Positions 10,627 through 19,320 of a DNA stretch of 64,000 nt are shown piece after piece. The stretch lies in contig CAKZQC010000019.1 of assembly GCA_937139495.1 (NCBI GenBank), forward strand, positions 1 through 64,000, written 5' to 3'. A program made the translations under genes and the position numbers. The DNA is from an uncultured Saprospiraceae bacterium. Lineage in GTDB: Bacteria; Bacteroidota; Bacteroidia; Chitinophagales; Saprospiraceae. Below the pieces are notes generated by a model. It saw only the letters and a list, made by a program, of their open reading frames with translations. It had not been told where the DNA came from and did no database searches. The stretch's first letter is position 1; each line of letters starts with the position of its first letter.

Positions 10627-10850
10627 GAGGTTGTTACGAATAGATTCGTATGGCAAGAAAAATATCTTTTCCCGATTCCTTTCATAAATGCTCGACTTCA
10701 TAGCTAAGGCTATGTAATCCACGAGTGGCACTCTTCGCTAGGTGTTCTCTGAACATCTACCCTTTGGGTTCGCTCGTGCGTGTGCGTTTATTTCATGAAT
10801 CAAAAAAATCTATCTTCTTGACCTCATACAACTCCATTCGCAATAAGCTC
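10627..10850 (-). repeat. MITE-like element, copy A, with four-hairpin core
   Basis: A 224-base non-coding element filling most of the hemA upstream gap. Its ends are imperfect inverted repeats of about 40 bases (outer text GAGGTTGTTACGAATAGA on the left; GAGCTTATTGCGAATGGA read inward from the right on the other strand). TA borders both ends. The core carries hairpins at 10699-10714, 10719-10728, 10740-10758 and 10759-10769. Read on the minus strand, these are in the same order, and nearly the same spacing, as those of the element at 35276-35519. No open reading frame is evident. Confidence 0.7.
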
Positions 10851-10867
10851 TAACTGCTTTGTTTTTG

Positions 10868-12187
10868 TTAGAAACCCCAGGCATTATCTTTCAGCAACTT
10901 GTGTTTGCTACCAATAATATCATAGATACGATATTTTGCCTTGACGGCTGTATTCTTTTTCATACGCCCACCAAAAGAGGGTAGATGAGCGACAGAGGTA
11001 GAAAAAAGCAAGCCTTTTTCACCGCCAAATTTTTCTATATCGACATTATCCAAGTCCTCCGGGAACGGCTTATTTTTGCGATTGTAATACAAATCTCCTT
11101 CATAGAGATACCATTGTTCTTCTCCTACCAAAAAGCCTTCTCGAAAGACGATGTTAACAGGGATTTGCGTTTGGCTTTTTCCTTGTAATCTTCGTAGTGT
11201 TTTTGCCCAGTCTTTGGCATTAACTTCTCTCGCTTTGGGATTTTGGAGAAGTATCTTTTCGGCTCGATACCAGCCATGGTAGAGATTGACCAATTCTTGC
11301 TTGTGATACTGCCGATACATACCATTGATTTCTGTTTGGTCAATTTCCTCAAAATCGTACGTAAAGTAGCCCGTGATTCCAATACTTTCTCTACCGCTAG
11401 GTAGTTTGTACTGCATCAAAAATAATTGAGCAGCTTGGTTATTCATTGTCACGCGTCCAGTATAGTAGATTTTGACTTCGGTCGGCACTTCGTGATATAT
11501 GCTCTCTAGGTAGCTGGTAAAATGCGGAATAGCTTCTTTTTTGCTAATCGGTTTTGCTGCCTCTTCGCCTTCTGGCAATTCTATTTTGAGTAGTTTGGAT
11601 AGGTGTTGATGAATATAGCGGATAAGCGATCCATACAAGATACTTTTGTTTTTTTGATCATAAAAAAACGTCTCAAATGCCTCGTGACTGGGAATATGCT
11701 CTTGCCCGTCTTTGAAAAGTTTCCAGCGTTTGGCATCTTCGCCGTCCTTTAGGCTATAAATCTGCTCCATCAATTCTTGATAGACACCAGTGCTACTCAT
11801 AGCAGCAAAATCGTTAAGTGGTTTTTCGTATTCTCTTCGATAACGGCTAAAAGAATCCAACTCATGGAACGCCTCGGCTACCGCAATAGCGTAATCTGGA
11901 CGATTGAAGAAAAACTGCCAAACGCCTCCATTATTGGTTTGCCCAATAAAAATATTCATCACCAATACGATTTTTTGTACTCGGGTGAGCTTCTTCCAAA
12001 TCGCTTGTTCTGTTTTATTGTCAGGATACTGAATGCCTTCAAATGCCAATTGTTGATATTTCCAAAAAGCATCTTCTGTTGTTATTTTTTCATCATTCAG
12101 ATCTTGCTGTATATTGTCTATTAGTGCTGTATCTACCGTATTGTAATAAGATAATTTGCGAGGGTTTCCGTCTTTGAGATCGTACAT
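10868..12187 (-). CDS. DMP19 (DUF4375)-like protein
   Basis: A 439-residue soluble protein with no signal peptide. Residues about 75-110 (VMNIFIGQTNNGGVWQFFFN) match the NGG-x-x-QFF-N signature of the DMP19/DUF4375 family, an acidic-surface fold best known from Neisseria DMP19, which binds a nucleoid protein. The C-terminal half is a separate, mostly beta and basic region (about 230-439) of unknown type. It is transcribed alone, upstream of a MITE-like element. The DNA-mimic role known for DMP19 cannot be transferred safely to this longer protein. Confidence 0.65.
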   Translation of the reverse strand: MYDLKDGNPRKLSYYNTVDTALIDNIQQDLNDEKITTEDAFWKYQQLAFEGIQYPDNKTEQAIWKKLTRVQKIVLVMNIFIGQTNNGGVWQFFFNRPDYAIAVAEAFHELDSFSRYRREYEKPLNDFAAMSSTGVYQELMEQIYSLKDGEDAKRWKLFKDGQEHIPSHEAFETFFYDQKNKSILYGSLIRYIHQHLSKLLKIELPEGEEAAKPISKKEAIPHFTSYLESIYHEVPTEVKIYYTGRVTMNNQAAQLFLMQYKLPSGRESIGITGYFTYDFEEIDQTEINGMYRQYHKQELVNLYHGWYRAEKILLQNPKAREVNAKDWAKTLRRLQGKSQTQIPVNIVFREGFLVGEEQWYLYEGDLYYNRKNKPFPEDLDNVDIEKFGGEKGLLFSTSVAHLPSFGGRMKKNTAVKAKYRIYDIIGSKHKLLKDNAWGF

Positions 12188-12292
12188 GAACAGGTTTTAT
12201 TTAAAATAAATTGAACAATTGTTTAATAATGGCATTATTATGGCTTTATTTATTGAACAGTCATTTAGTTTATAATAAAAACAAAACCAATC

Positions 12293-12685
12293 ATGAAAAA
12301 CATAATGTTCAACAACTTCCCTAAAGCTTCCTTTTTGGCAATACTTTTTTTGCTTTGTTTTCAGCCGTATTCTATGCAGGCAGCTATCATTTATACACCT
12401 ATTCCGAAGCAAATTAAGCATATTAAAAGTAATAATAAATTGACGCAAAGGCTACAAAAAAACTCAAAAAAGCAGCTCAGGAAAAAGATAAAGCAACAAA
12501 AAGCAGTTTTTGGAGGAGGTTCCATCATATTTTTGTCTCTACTACTGCTTGTTGCTGGTTTAGTACTAGGAGCAATTTTTGGTTTGCCAGGATTATGGAT
12601 TACTTGTTTGTGTATTTTGAGTCTCGCTGCTTTGTTGTGTATTGCAATTTATATCTTGATAAGTACTTCTGGCGATTGGTGCTAA
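12293..12685 (+). CDS. Small membrane protein with basic linker
   Basis: A 130-residue protein. A cleavable signal or first membrane segment lies at about 11-30 (SFLAILFLLCFQPYSMQA). A Lys/Gln-rich basic stretch follows (KLTQRLQKNSKKQLRKKIKQ), then two hydrophobic segments at about 77-98 and 102-124. Similar small proteins are common in Bacteroidota envelopes and have no known function. A hairpin overlapping its stop codon (12677-12695) could partly end transcription before anmK. Confidence 0.6.
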   Translation: MKNIMFNNFPKASFLAILFLLCFQPYSMQAAIIYTPIPKQIKHIKSNNKLTQRLQKNSKKQLRKKIKQQKAVFGGGSIIFLSLLLLVAGLVLGAIFGLPGLWITCLCILSLAALLCIAIYILISTSGDWC

Positions 12686-12716
12686 GAGCATCACCAAAAT
12701 AAAGTCAACTATCGTA

Positions 12717-12724
12717 TAAATTTG
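12717..12724 (+). promoter_or_regulatory. Possible anmK -7 promoter box
   Basis: TAAATTTG matches TAnnTTTG exactly and lies 32 bases upstream of the anmK ATG. No -33 element was recognised. Confidence 0.4.
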
Positions 12725-12756
12725 CTTAAATTGGAGCTTCAAAAATAGAAGGAGTT

Positions 12757-13866
12757 ATGAAAACATACTATGCTTTGGGGCTAATGTCGGGTAGTTCGCT
12801 AGATGGATTAGATATTGCTTATTGTCGAATTAACTGGCAAAATAATGCGGTTGTCGATTGGGAAATAATAGAAGCGGCAACGCTACCATTTACCGAACAA
12901 TGGCAACGTCGATTGAGCCATTTGCCAACACAAAATGCCTTGGTTTTTGCCAAAACACATACGTATTTTGGGCACTATATTGCCACCCTCGTACAAGAAT
13001 TTGTAGCAGAATATAAGCCCACAAAGATTGATTTTATTGCCTCGCATGGGCATACTATTTTTCATGAGCCCGATAAGCGACTATCTGTGCAGATAGGCGA
13101 TGGAGCGGCTATTGCTGCCCAAACAGGCTACCAAACGATTACCGACTTTCGGACACAAGATGTCGCACTCAATGGCGAAGGAGCTCCATTGGCTCCACTA
13201 GCCGATAAATATCTTTTTGAAGGTTTTGATTTTTATCTCAACATTGGTGGTATCGCCAACCTATCGGCACACCTCAACGGGCATTGGCTGGCACTCGATA
13301 CAAGTCCTGCCAATCAAATACTTAATACATTGGCAGAGCAAAAAGGGGCGGCTTATGATGACCGAGGTCAATGGGCGAGCCAAGGCAAGGTTTTGCCTGC
13401 ATTATTGCAACAAGCGGCACAACTCGATTATTATCCCAAACCAGCACCAAAGTCCATCGGAAACGGTTGGGTACAACAGGAAGTGTTGCCTATCTATTTG
13501 GCTGCCGAAGGCAGTACAGAAGACAAATTAGCAACCGCTTGTGAGCATACCGCCATCGAAATAGCGAAAAGCATTGCGGCATTGCTACAGCAATATCCAA
13601 CACCAAAAAAACAATACAAAATGCTATTGTCTGGTGGTGGCGTATTCAACGATTATTTGATAGAAACGATTGATGAGTATTGCAACGAAGTTGCAGACAT
13701 AAATTTGCAAATACCAAGCCCTCAAATTATTGGATTTAAGGAAGCGGCACTGATGGCTCTTTTGGGCGTGCTACGACTAGAAGAGCAGCCAAATAGTTGG
13801 CGTTCGACCACTGGTGCAGACCGTGATACTGTGAATGGAGCGGTCTATGCTGGATATAAATCCTAA
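12757..13866 (+). CDS. anmK: Anhydro-N-acetylmuramic acid kinase
   Basis: A 369-residue sugar kinase that opens and phosphorylates 1,6-anhydro-MurNAc from recycled peptidoglycan, giving MurNAc-6-phosphate. The N-terminal phosphate-binding motif GLMSGSSLDGLDI (8-20), the GDGAAIAAQTGYQTITDFR segment and LNIGGIANLS are characteristic of the family. A C-terminal LLSGGGVFNDYL segment matches the adenosine-binding region. Length is as expected. No murQ or other recycling gene is adjacent. It fits with the cell-wall-active GH25 and RlpA proteins elsewhere in the window. Confidence 0.96.
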   Translation: MKTYYALGLMSGSSLDGLDIAYCRINWQNNAVVDWEIIEAATLPFTEQWQRRLSHLPTQNALVFAKTHTYFGHYIATLVQEFVAEYKPTKIDFIASHGHTIFHEPDKRLSVQIGDGAAIAAQTGYQTITDFRTQDVALNGEGAPLAPLADKYLFEGFDFYLNIGGIANLSAHLNGHWLALDTSPANQILNTLAEQKGAAYDDRGQWASQGKVLPALLQQAAQLDYYPKPAPKSIGNGWVQQEVLPIYLAAEGSTEDKLATACEHTAIEIAKSIAALLQQYPTPKKQYKMLLSGGGVFNDYLIETIDEYCNEVADINLQIPSPQIIGFKEAALMALLGVLRLEEQPNSWRSTTGADRDTVNGAVYAGYKS

Positions 13867-13879
13867 CTTACCATTAGGC

Positions 13880-13914
13880 AAAAAAAATAGTGGCTTCCAT
13901 ATCGGAAACCACTA
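13880..13914 (-). terminator. Terminator of the TonB gene
   Basis: Stem AGTGGCTTCC / GGAAACCACT with one mismatch. On the minus strand it is followed by a run of eight T, 27 bases past the TonB-gene stop codon. It lies between two convergent genes. Confidence 0.7.
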
Positions 13915-13940
13915 CTAACTTTCAAAAACAATCTTATTTT

Positions 13941-14906
13941 TTAACCAGCTAACGTAAAACGAATTGGCATACGCAAGCGAATCGGAACGTTTCTTTTTCC
14001 TTGGCGACCAGGTGTCCAGTTTCCTTTATTTTGAGCCATTTCTTTGACTACACGCAAGGCTTCTTTTCCCATACCAGCACCTGGATCACGTAGTATTTTG
14101 AAATCCTTCAATTCGCCCGAAACACCTACCACAAATTCAATAACAGCAATACCTTCCATGCCTGTTTCTCGTGCCATTTGAGGGTATTTGACACGCCCCA
14201 TGATGTAGCCAAGCATTGCTTTGTCTGCACACATTTTCTTATCGTTGTAGTTATCGTTGCTCATCTCCTGACAGCTCGGAAACATCGGCATTATTTCCGC
14301 ATAATCAGCAGGAGCTAATATTTCTGGTTTTTCGTCCACAGGTGGGGCGATTACTTTTGGGGCAGGTGGCAACAAGCTGCTAGTACTATTGGGGTCGGTC
14401 GCTCCAGTGTAGCCCGTGGGCGTAACATTGACGGCAGGATCTACAATCGGCTCCGTAGGAGTAGGTTCTGGAATCGGTTCTATTGTGATTTCGATTTCCA
14501 ATCCTTTGACAGGTGGTGGAGGCAGCACAGGCGACGATTTGGGCGGACTAGTCGTAATCGGTACTTCCATATCGATTGGCTCTATAATTTCATTGCTAGC
14601 AAATAGCTTCTGCTCTGAAGTGAATTGTGTCCAGCCAAAAATAATCAAAACAATAGCTAAAGCGCTGATGCCGCTAATCAATTTGATATGGCTATTGTGA
14701 CGATAAAAATCTACTTCTTCATATTTGCGTAGGGTTGGAGTGTTCGAATCGGTGGTGTGTGTGCCTTGTATCGCCACGGTTTTTGATTTCAAGTAGGTTT
14801 TGGACAAAGCAATAATCGCTGCTAATGTTGCTGCGACTAATAATAATCCTCCCAAAACTTGACCACCCGAAAGGATAAGCGTTGTATTCATTAATAGCGT
14901 GTTCAT
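13941..14906 (-). CDS. TonB-family energy transducer
   Basis: A 321-residue inner-membrane protein that would couple proton-motive force to outer-membrane receptors. Two membrane segments lie at about 10-34 and 75-93. A Pro-rich periplasmic linker follows (PPKSSPVLPPPPVKG, EPIPEPTPTEPIVDP). The C-terminal TonB domain is clear: YIMGRVKYPQMARETGMEGIAVIEFVV, then LRDPGAGMGKEALRVVKEM. It has one membrane segment more than classical TonB, as in several Bacteroidota homologues. No exbB/exbD gene is next to it. An alternative start five codons downstream (14891) is possible. Confidence 0.85.
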   Translation of the reverse strand: MNTLLMNTTLILSGGQVLGGLLLVAATLAAIIALSKTYLKSKTVAIQGTHTTDSNTPTLRKYEEVDFYRHNSHIKLISGISALAIVLIIFGWTQFTSEQKLFASNEIIEPIDMEVPITTSPPKSSPVLPPPPVKGLEIEITIEPIPEPTPTEPIVDPAVNVTPTGYTGATDPNSTSSLLPPAPKVIAPPVDEKPEILAPADYAEIMPMFPSCQEMSNDNYNDKKMCADKAMLGYIMGRVKYPQMARETGMEGIAVIEFVVGVSGELKDFKILRDPGAGMGKEALRVVKEMAQNKGNWTPGRQGKRNVPIRLRMPIRFTLAG

Positions 14907-15203
14907 AATATTCTTGTTTGTAGTAATAAAAAAGGTTGCTTCCCGTAGGGCAATAAAAAGCCCTTAGCCAAAATTGGCTTTCTTCAAAAAAAAATGATAA
15001 AAGTGTGGTGGAAAACAAGTGGCTTAGATGTGTTCTTAATGTATTGGTACTAAGCCGTTGTTATTAAAGAAGATGTATCGAATGGTTTTTTTGGTGTGCA
15101 GCAGCGTATTTTTTTTGATAAAATTAGAAATCCCCTCCAAAAATAACTTACTTGCTTCACTATTGTTACTAATGACAATAACTCAATACAAGCAGCAACT
15201 ACC
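14907..15203. other. Divergent intergenic region
   Basis: About 300 bases between the divergent TonB and McrB-like genes. It contains short hairpins (for example AGCC / GGCT near 14957 and ATTGTTA / TGACAAT near 15164) and A/T runs, but no gene, repeat copy or clear promoter was recognised. Confidence 0.5.
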
Positions 15204-17399
15204 GTGAATCAAAGAACCATACTCGTCCACCACTTTAAGCAATTTCCGAATAGTCAACTTTTGCCCTTGTTATTGGATTGGGTCAGCGAGCTGACCAACC
15301 GAATCGAGTCAATAGATAGCTTGGAGGCGACGGTGGTCGAATCGACCAATAGCTTGTCGCTTTATGTCGGGAATGTAGCGGTATTGATACACCAATCAAC
15401 GGCACGCCAACATGCTCTTCAATTATTGTTGCCAACATCGGTTGCGGCTACGCTCACTTACGTGCAATCGACACAAGTATTGCCGAAGCAAAAAGATAGC
15501 TGCCTAGCAGAATTTTATCTTTCCAAAGGCTTGCTAGCCAACGAAAAACTACAAGCGGAATGGTTGGCTACTTGTCAAGTATTGCAGACAGGCAAAGCCA
15601 CCAAAACAATACTCAAAAATAAAAATAGTTGGCTGTTGTCAGCGGCAACGGACGGCAGTATTCGCCAACAGCTGTTGGCGGAAGTGGGCAAGCTACCCAA
15701 ATACGAGCAACTGTTGCCTAAGGCACTGCCTTATTTTTTGGAACAGCCAACGATACAAAAAATACAGCAAGCGACGGAATTTTGGTTTACTGCGGCTCAA
15801 GAGCTTTTGCAACAATGGCAAACGATAGCAATCGAAGCGGCAGATTATGAGCGATTGCAGGCAGCTTACCAACAATCGGAAGAGCGGTTTGATACCTTTG
15901 TTGCTCAACAAAAAGAACAATCCTATTATGATGCCTTGCTGCTAGTCGCCAAATTGATTGCTCACATCGAAGAGAAAGCAACTGCCAAAAAGCAATGGAA
16001 TACCGTGCCTGACAACCGCACAATTGCACATACAGGCATTCGTCAAAATTTGTGGGTGCAACAGTTACTAATCTATAAAAGAGCAGGCAACAATTTGGCA
16101 GCTATTACCACACCAACTATAAAAAACGCCTTGCTTTACTTGCTACACCCAGCCGAGCAAACACCGATTTTTTCGCCAACTCATCAGCAGTTATTAGCCC
16201 ACCATTTGCTGGATACGCATTACCAGCCAAATACTTTTACGTTACAATTGCGGAGCTTTTTTGATCAGTTTCATATATCGGTTGTTCATGCCGATAATTA
16301 TACCTATTTATTGCAGCAGTTTTTGTATCACAAGGATAATTTACCGCTCTGGAAATACGATGATGAAGACACCTATCAGGCGGAAGTGATGCACTTGACG
16401 GCTGCTGCTGCCGAGCCATTAGCGACCTATGAGCCTATCTCTACTACGGTATTGCCGACGGCAATCAATCAGATATTGTACGGTCCTCCTGGTACAGGAA
16501 AGACCATAGAAAGTATGCGTAGAGCAGTGGCTTTGGCAAGTCCTCAAAACAAAGGACAGTACAACGACTTAGCCACAATCCAAACCACTTTTGAAGCCTT
16601 GACGGTTACTGGGCAAATTGTGTTTACGACCTTTCATCAGTCGATGTCTTACGAAGATTTTGTAGAGGGCATCAAGCCGATATTGGTCAATGACCAAGTA
16701 CAATATGAGGTGCAAGATGGCATTGTAAAGCAGTTGGCTGCTCAAGCAATTCAACACCCGAATTTATCGTATGTATTGATTATTGATGAAATCAATAGAG
16801 GAAATACTGCTAGTATTTTGGGCGAATTGATTACGCTACTCGAAGCAGATAAGCGATTGGGTATGCCGCATGCTATTACCGTGCAGTTGCCTTATTCTAA
16901 GGCGGTCTGGGGGCTTCCGCCCAATATTCATATTGTAGCGACGATGAATACGGCTGACCAAAATATAGAACAACTCGATTTGGCATTGCGCCGACGATTT
17001 AGTTTTGTAGAAATTGCTCCTAATACTGCGGTATTGTCACAAGATATAGAAGGTCTCAATATCGCATTGCTACTAGAAACCATCAATACTAGAATAACGA
17101 TATTGCTTGACCGAAATCATTGTATTGGGCATACTTATTTGTTGCCTGTGCGTACATTGGTTCAATTGCAAGCGGTATTTGAGCATCAACTAATACCTTT
17201 GTTGATACAGTATTTTCATGGAGATAAAAGCAAAATAGGATTGGTGTTGGGGCGTGCCTTTGTGCAGCTACAAGACAATGCAAGAGCTATGCTAGCAGAT
17301 TTTCCGACAACGACTCTAGGGCATTTTGATACCACTGCTGTGTATCATATCGCTCGTTTTCCTGTACCCAAAGAGGCTTATCAAAGCATTTATGAATAG
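15204..17399 (+). CDS. McrB-like AAA+ ATPase (no McrC partner)
   Basis: A 731-residue protein starting with GTG. Residues 1-420 are an uncharacterised, Gln/Leu-rich region. The C-terminal AAA+ module has Walker A GPPGTGKT (427-434), HQSMSYEDFVEGIKP, Walker B VLIIDEINRGN and sensor ATMNTADQNIEQLDLALRRRF. These are signatures of the McrB branch, motors of modification-dependent restriction. In McrBC systems the nuclease McrC follows directly; here the next gene is a Fur-family regulator and no McrC is seen in the window. It may have a housekeeping or accessory role, or act with a distant partner. The GTG start is inferred from frame; no ribosome site is visible. Confidence 0.8.
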   Translation: MNQRTILVHHFKQFPNSQLLPLLLDWVSELTNRIESIDSLEATVVESTNSLSLYVGNVAVLIHQSTARQHALQLLLPTSVAATLTYVQSTQVLPKQKDSCLAEFYLSKGLLANEKLQAEWLATCQVLQTGKATKTILKNKNSWLLSAATDGSIRQQLLAEVGKLPKYEQLLPKALPYFLEQPTIQKIQQATEFWFTAAQELLQQWQTIAIEAADYERLQAAYQQSEERFDTFVAQQKEQSYYDALLLVAKLIAHIEEKATAKKQWNTVPDNRTIAHTGIRQNLWVQQLLIYKRAGNNLAAITTPTIKNALLYLLHPAEQTPIFSPTHQQLLAHHLLDTHYQPNTFTLQLRSFFDQFHISVVHADNYTYLLQQFLYHKDNLPLWKYDDEDTYQAEVMHLTAAAAEPLATYEPISTTVLPTAINQILYGPPGTGKTIESMRRAVALASPQNKGQYNDLATIQTTFEALTVTGQIVFTTFHQSMSYEDFVEGIKPILVNDQVQYEVQDGIVKQLAAQAIQHPNLSYVLIIDEINRGNTASILGELITLLEADKRLGMPHAITVQLPYSKAVWGLPPNIHIVATMNTADQNIEQLDLALRRRFSFVEIAPNTAVLSQDIEGLNIALLLETINTRITILLDRNHCIGHTYLLPVRTLVQLQAVFEHQLIPLLIQYFHGDKSKIGLVLGRAFVQLQDNARAMLADFPTTTLGHFDTTAVYHIARFPVPKEAYQSIYE

Positions 17400-17452
17400 T
17401 TAATACTAGCGGTTAATGATTACGAAAGCTTGCGGAAGCATTATAAATGTTG

Positions 17453-17479
17453 TATTATTGCAACAAAGTCGCAATAATA
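17453..17479 (+). promoter_or_regulatory. Palindromic operator at the Fur-family gene start
   Basis: TATTATTGC (17453-17461) and GCAATAATA (17471-17479) form a perfect 9-base inverted repeat with a 9-base spacer. The right arm ends on the A of the preferred ATG. This size and symmetry suits a Fur/Zur dimer site, so autoregulation is likely. Inferred from symmetry and position only. Confidence 0.55.
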
Positions 17480-17868
17480 TGAAAAAAAGAAGAAATACGA
17501 GCTCACAGACCGCTATTTTGGAGCTATTGGAGCAATCTAAAACCGCCCTCAGTCATGAGCAACTACAAGAACAATTGGCACAAAAAGTAGATAGAGCTAC
17601 GATCTATCGTGTCCTGAATCGCTTCTGCACCGATGGATTGGTACACAAAATACAAGGCGATGATGGCAAACAATATTTTGCGTTGTGTGAAGGTTGTCAA
17701 CATGACATAAAGCATCAGCACAATCATTTTCATTTTCGCTGCTTGGACTGTGGCACAGTAGAGTGCTTACAAAACGAAGTCCAGCCAATATTGCCGAAAG
17801 GCTATATTTCTCAATCTTTCAATGGTTTGATTTCTGGTCATTGCCAATCGTGCACAACTACAGTCTAA
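17479..17868 (+). CDS. Fur-family metalloregulator, probably Zur-like
   Basis: A 129-residue repressor. A winged helix (about 10-60) contains LSHEQLQEQLAQKVDRATIYRVLNRF, the family recognition helix region. The dimerisation domain carries the His-rich metal site HDIKHQHNHFHFRC and two CxxC pairs (CLDC and CQSC) that usually hold a structural zinc. The His cluster and short length suggest zinc rather than iron sensing. The reading frame can extend to an ATG at 17416, but that would put the palindromic operator inside the coding region, so the 17479 start is preferred. The McrB-like gene ends 79 bases upstream. Confidence 0.85.
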   Translation: MKKRRNTSSQTAILELLEQSKTALSHEQLQEQLAQKVDRATIYRVLNRFCTDGLVHKIQGDDGKQYFALCEGCQHDIKHQHNHFHFRCLDCGTVECLQNEVQPILPKGYISQSFNGLISGHCQSCTTTV

Positions 17869-17877
17869 GCTCCTTTT

Positions 17878-18133
17878 ATGTATTTCAGAATAATAAGTAT
17901 AGTACTGCTTTTGGTGGTTCCTATAGCGGCTCTGTATTCCCAAAACACAACTGCCAAAGGAGTGGTAACCGATGAATATGGCTCAGATGAACTTGGTGGA
18001 GCTATCAATAGACATTATTACGAATTGGATTGAGAAATAGATTTTTTGGAGAGGAATAAATATTGCATTGAGTTTGAAAGTACCTTTGGTAATTGGGGAC
18101 AAATTTTATGTTTTTGAAAAATTTTGTAAGTAA
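17878..18133 (+). pseudogene. Remnant of an outer-membrane receptor-type gene
   Basis: An ATG at 17878 opens a 51-codon frame ending at 18033. It has a signal peptide (MYFRIISIVLLLVVPIAALYSQ) followed by NTTAKGVVTDEYG, the typical beginning of a carboxypeptidase-regulatory domain in TonB-dependent receptors. Soon after, in another frame, comes a tail reading IFWRGINIALSLKVPLVIGD that ends at a TAA at 18133 and resembles outer-membrane beta strands. The two ends without a middle suggest a large internal deletion plus frame damage. The short frame could still yield a small secreted peptide. Confidence 0.5.
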
Positions 18134-18203
18134 AAAAAAGATGTAGCACGAAAAATGTTCTGTATGTTTTGGATGCTTATTTTTTAATCAAAAAACTAAA
18201 TAA

Positions 18204-19244
18204 ATGAAATTGACAAAAATTACTATTGGTCTTTTATTGGTACTAACAACAGCTTTTGCTGCTTGTCTGAAAGAAGAGCCTACAAAAATAACAGGGCTGG
18301 ATTTTTCTATGCTGATTGATGAAAATCCGCCACAAGGAATTAGTTTAGGTCGTCTTGTTGCGACAAGCAATAAAGGAAATTTGACGTACACACTTACGTC
18401 TCAATCGCCAGCAGGAGCGTTATTAATTAGCCCCTCTACGGGCGAATTGTCAGTATTGGACAATAGCTATTTTGATTATGAAAAACGTCAAATTATAACT
18501 GCTACCGCCGCCGTGATGACCAATGGAGAAGTACTATTGTTGAATATAGTGGTCGCACTCAATGATGTATTTGAACCAGGAGGTGGTACAGGTAGTTCCA
18601 CGATTACGACTAGCGATTTTTCGTTGAGAATGCCAGAAAATCCCGCACTCGGACAGGCATTAGGTAATGTAAGAGCGACCACGACACAAGGGCAATTGAG
18701 CTACAGTTTAGTCAACGCTTCGACCAATGCAGGAGCGTTGAGTATTAATTCTACAACAGGAGCATTAACTGTTGCAGACAACAATGCTTTTGATTTTGAA
18801 GAACGAACGTCTGTGATTGCAACAGTGACAGTTGATGATGGAACCAACGCCAAAACACTCAATGTAGTGGTTATTCTTACCGACGTAAAAGCTAATAGTA
18901 CTAATTTAGGCTATTTGACGAAGGCGTGGAAAACGCAAAGTTTGAATTATGGAGGTGTCAATATCTCTAGTATGGTGCACAGTTGTCGTACTGATGATAG
19001 CATGGTCTTTAATACAAATGGCACTTACTTGTATGATGGCGGTGCCCAACTTTGTGGCGGAGCAGATAGCCAAACACAAAAAAGTGGTACTTGGGATTTG
19101 GACGAAAATGTACGCTTTATTATTTTCGATAAAGGAACTGCCAATGAACTACGAGTAGATGTAAATTTGTTGACAAGCGGACAGTTTAATTTGTCAGGAT
19201 ATGATGGAGCTATTTCGTTTTCGGGAGAGGCTGTACCACGATAG
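18204..19244 (+). CDS. Cadherin-repeat lipoprotein
   Basis: A 346-residue lipoprotein with signal MKLTKITIGLLLVLTT and lipobox AFAAC. Two cadherin-like repeats (about 30-125 and 137-232) each have a FSLRMPENPALGQALG-type start, a DYE/DFE step and end LNVVV.LND/LTDV, the calcium-binding cadherin pattern. The last ~110 residues (KAWKTQSLNYGGVNISSMVHSC ... SGTWDLDENVRFIIFD) look like a lipocalin-type small domain with two Cys. Probably an exposed adhesive or binding lipoprotein. It stands alone, with a strong terminator after it. Confidence 0.75.
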   Translation: MKLTKITIGLLLVLTTAFAACLKEEPTKITGLDFSMLIDENPPQGISLGRLVATSNKGNLTYTLTSQSPAGALLISPSTGELSVLDNSYFDYEKRQIITATAAVMTNGEVLLLNIVVALNDVFEPGGGTGSSTITTSDFSLRMPENPALGQALGNVRATTTQGQLSYSLVNASTNAGALSINSTTGALTVADNNAFDFEERTSVIATVTVDDGTNAKTLNVVVILTDVKANSTNLGYLTKAWKTQSLNYGGVNISSMVHSCRTDDSMVFNTNGTYLYDGGAQLCGGADSQTQKSGTWDLDENVRFIIFDKGTANELRVDVNLLTSGQFNLSGYDGAISFSGEAVPR

Positions 19245-19264
19245 AAACAGCACTATAAAACATA

Positions 19265-19305
19265 AGAAAGGGAATTTGCACAATGCAAATTCCCTTTCTT
19301 TATTC
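19265..19305. terminator. Terminator between lipoprotein and acyl-CoA synthetase genes
   Basis: Perfect 16-base stem (AGAAAGGGAATTTGCA with its complement) and a 3-base loop, followed by T-rich sequence. It lies between convergent genes. Confidence 0.85.
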
Positions 19306-19320
19306 CGTATGGTTTATATT

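Noticed and set aside
14416-14700. Gly/Ser/Ile-rich frame antisense to the TonB gene
   Set aside because: Complement of the Pro-rich linker codons, not a gene.
15204-17868. A McrBC-type restriction operon
   Set aside because: Only the McrB-like ATPase is present; the following gene is a Fur-family regulator and no nuclease is found.
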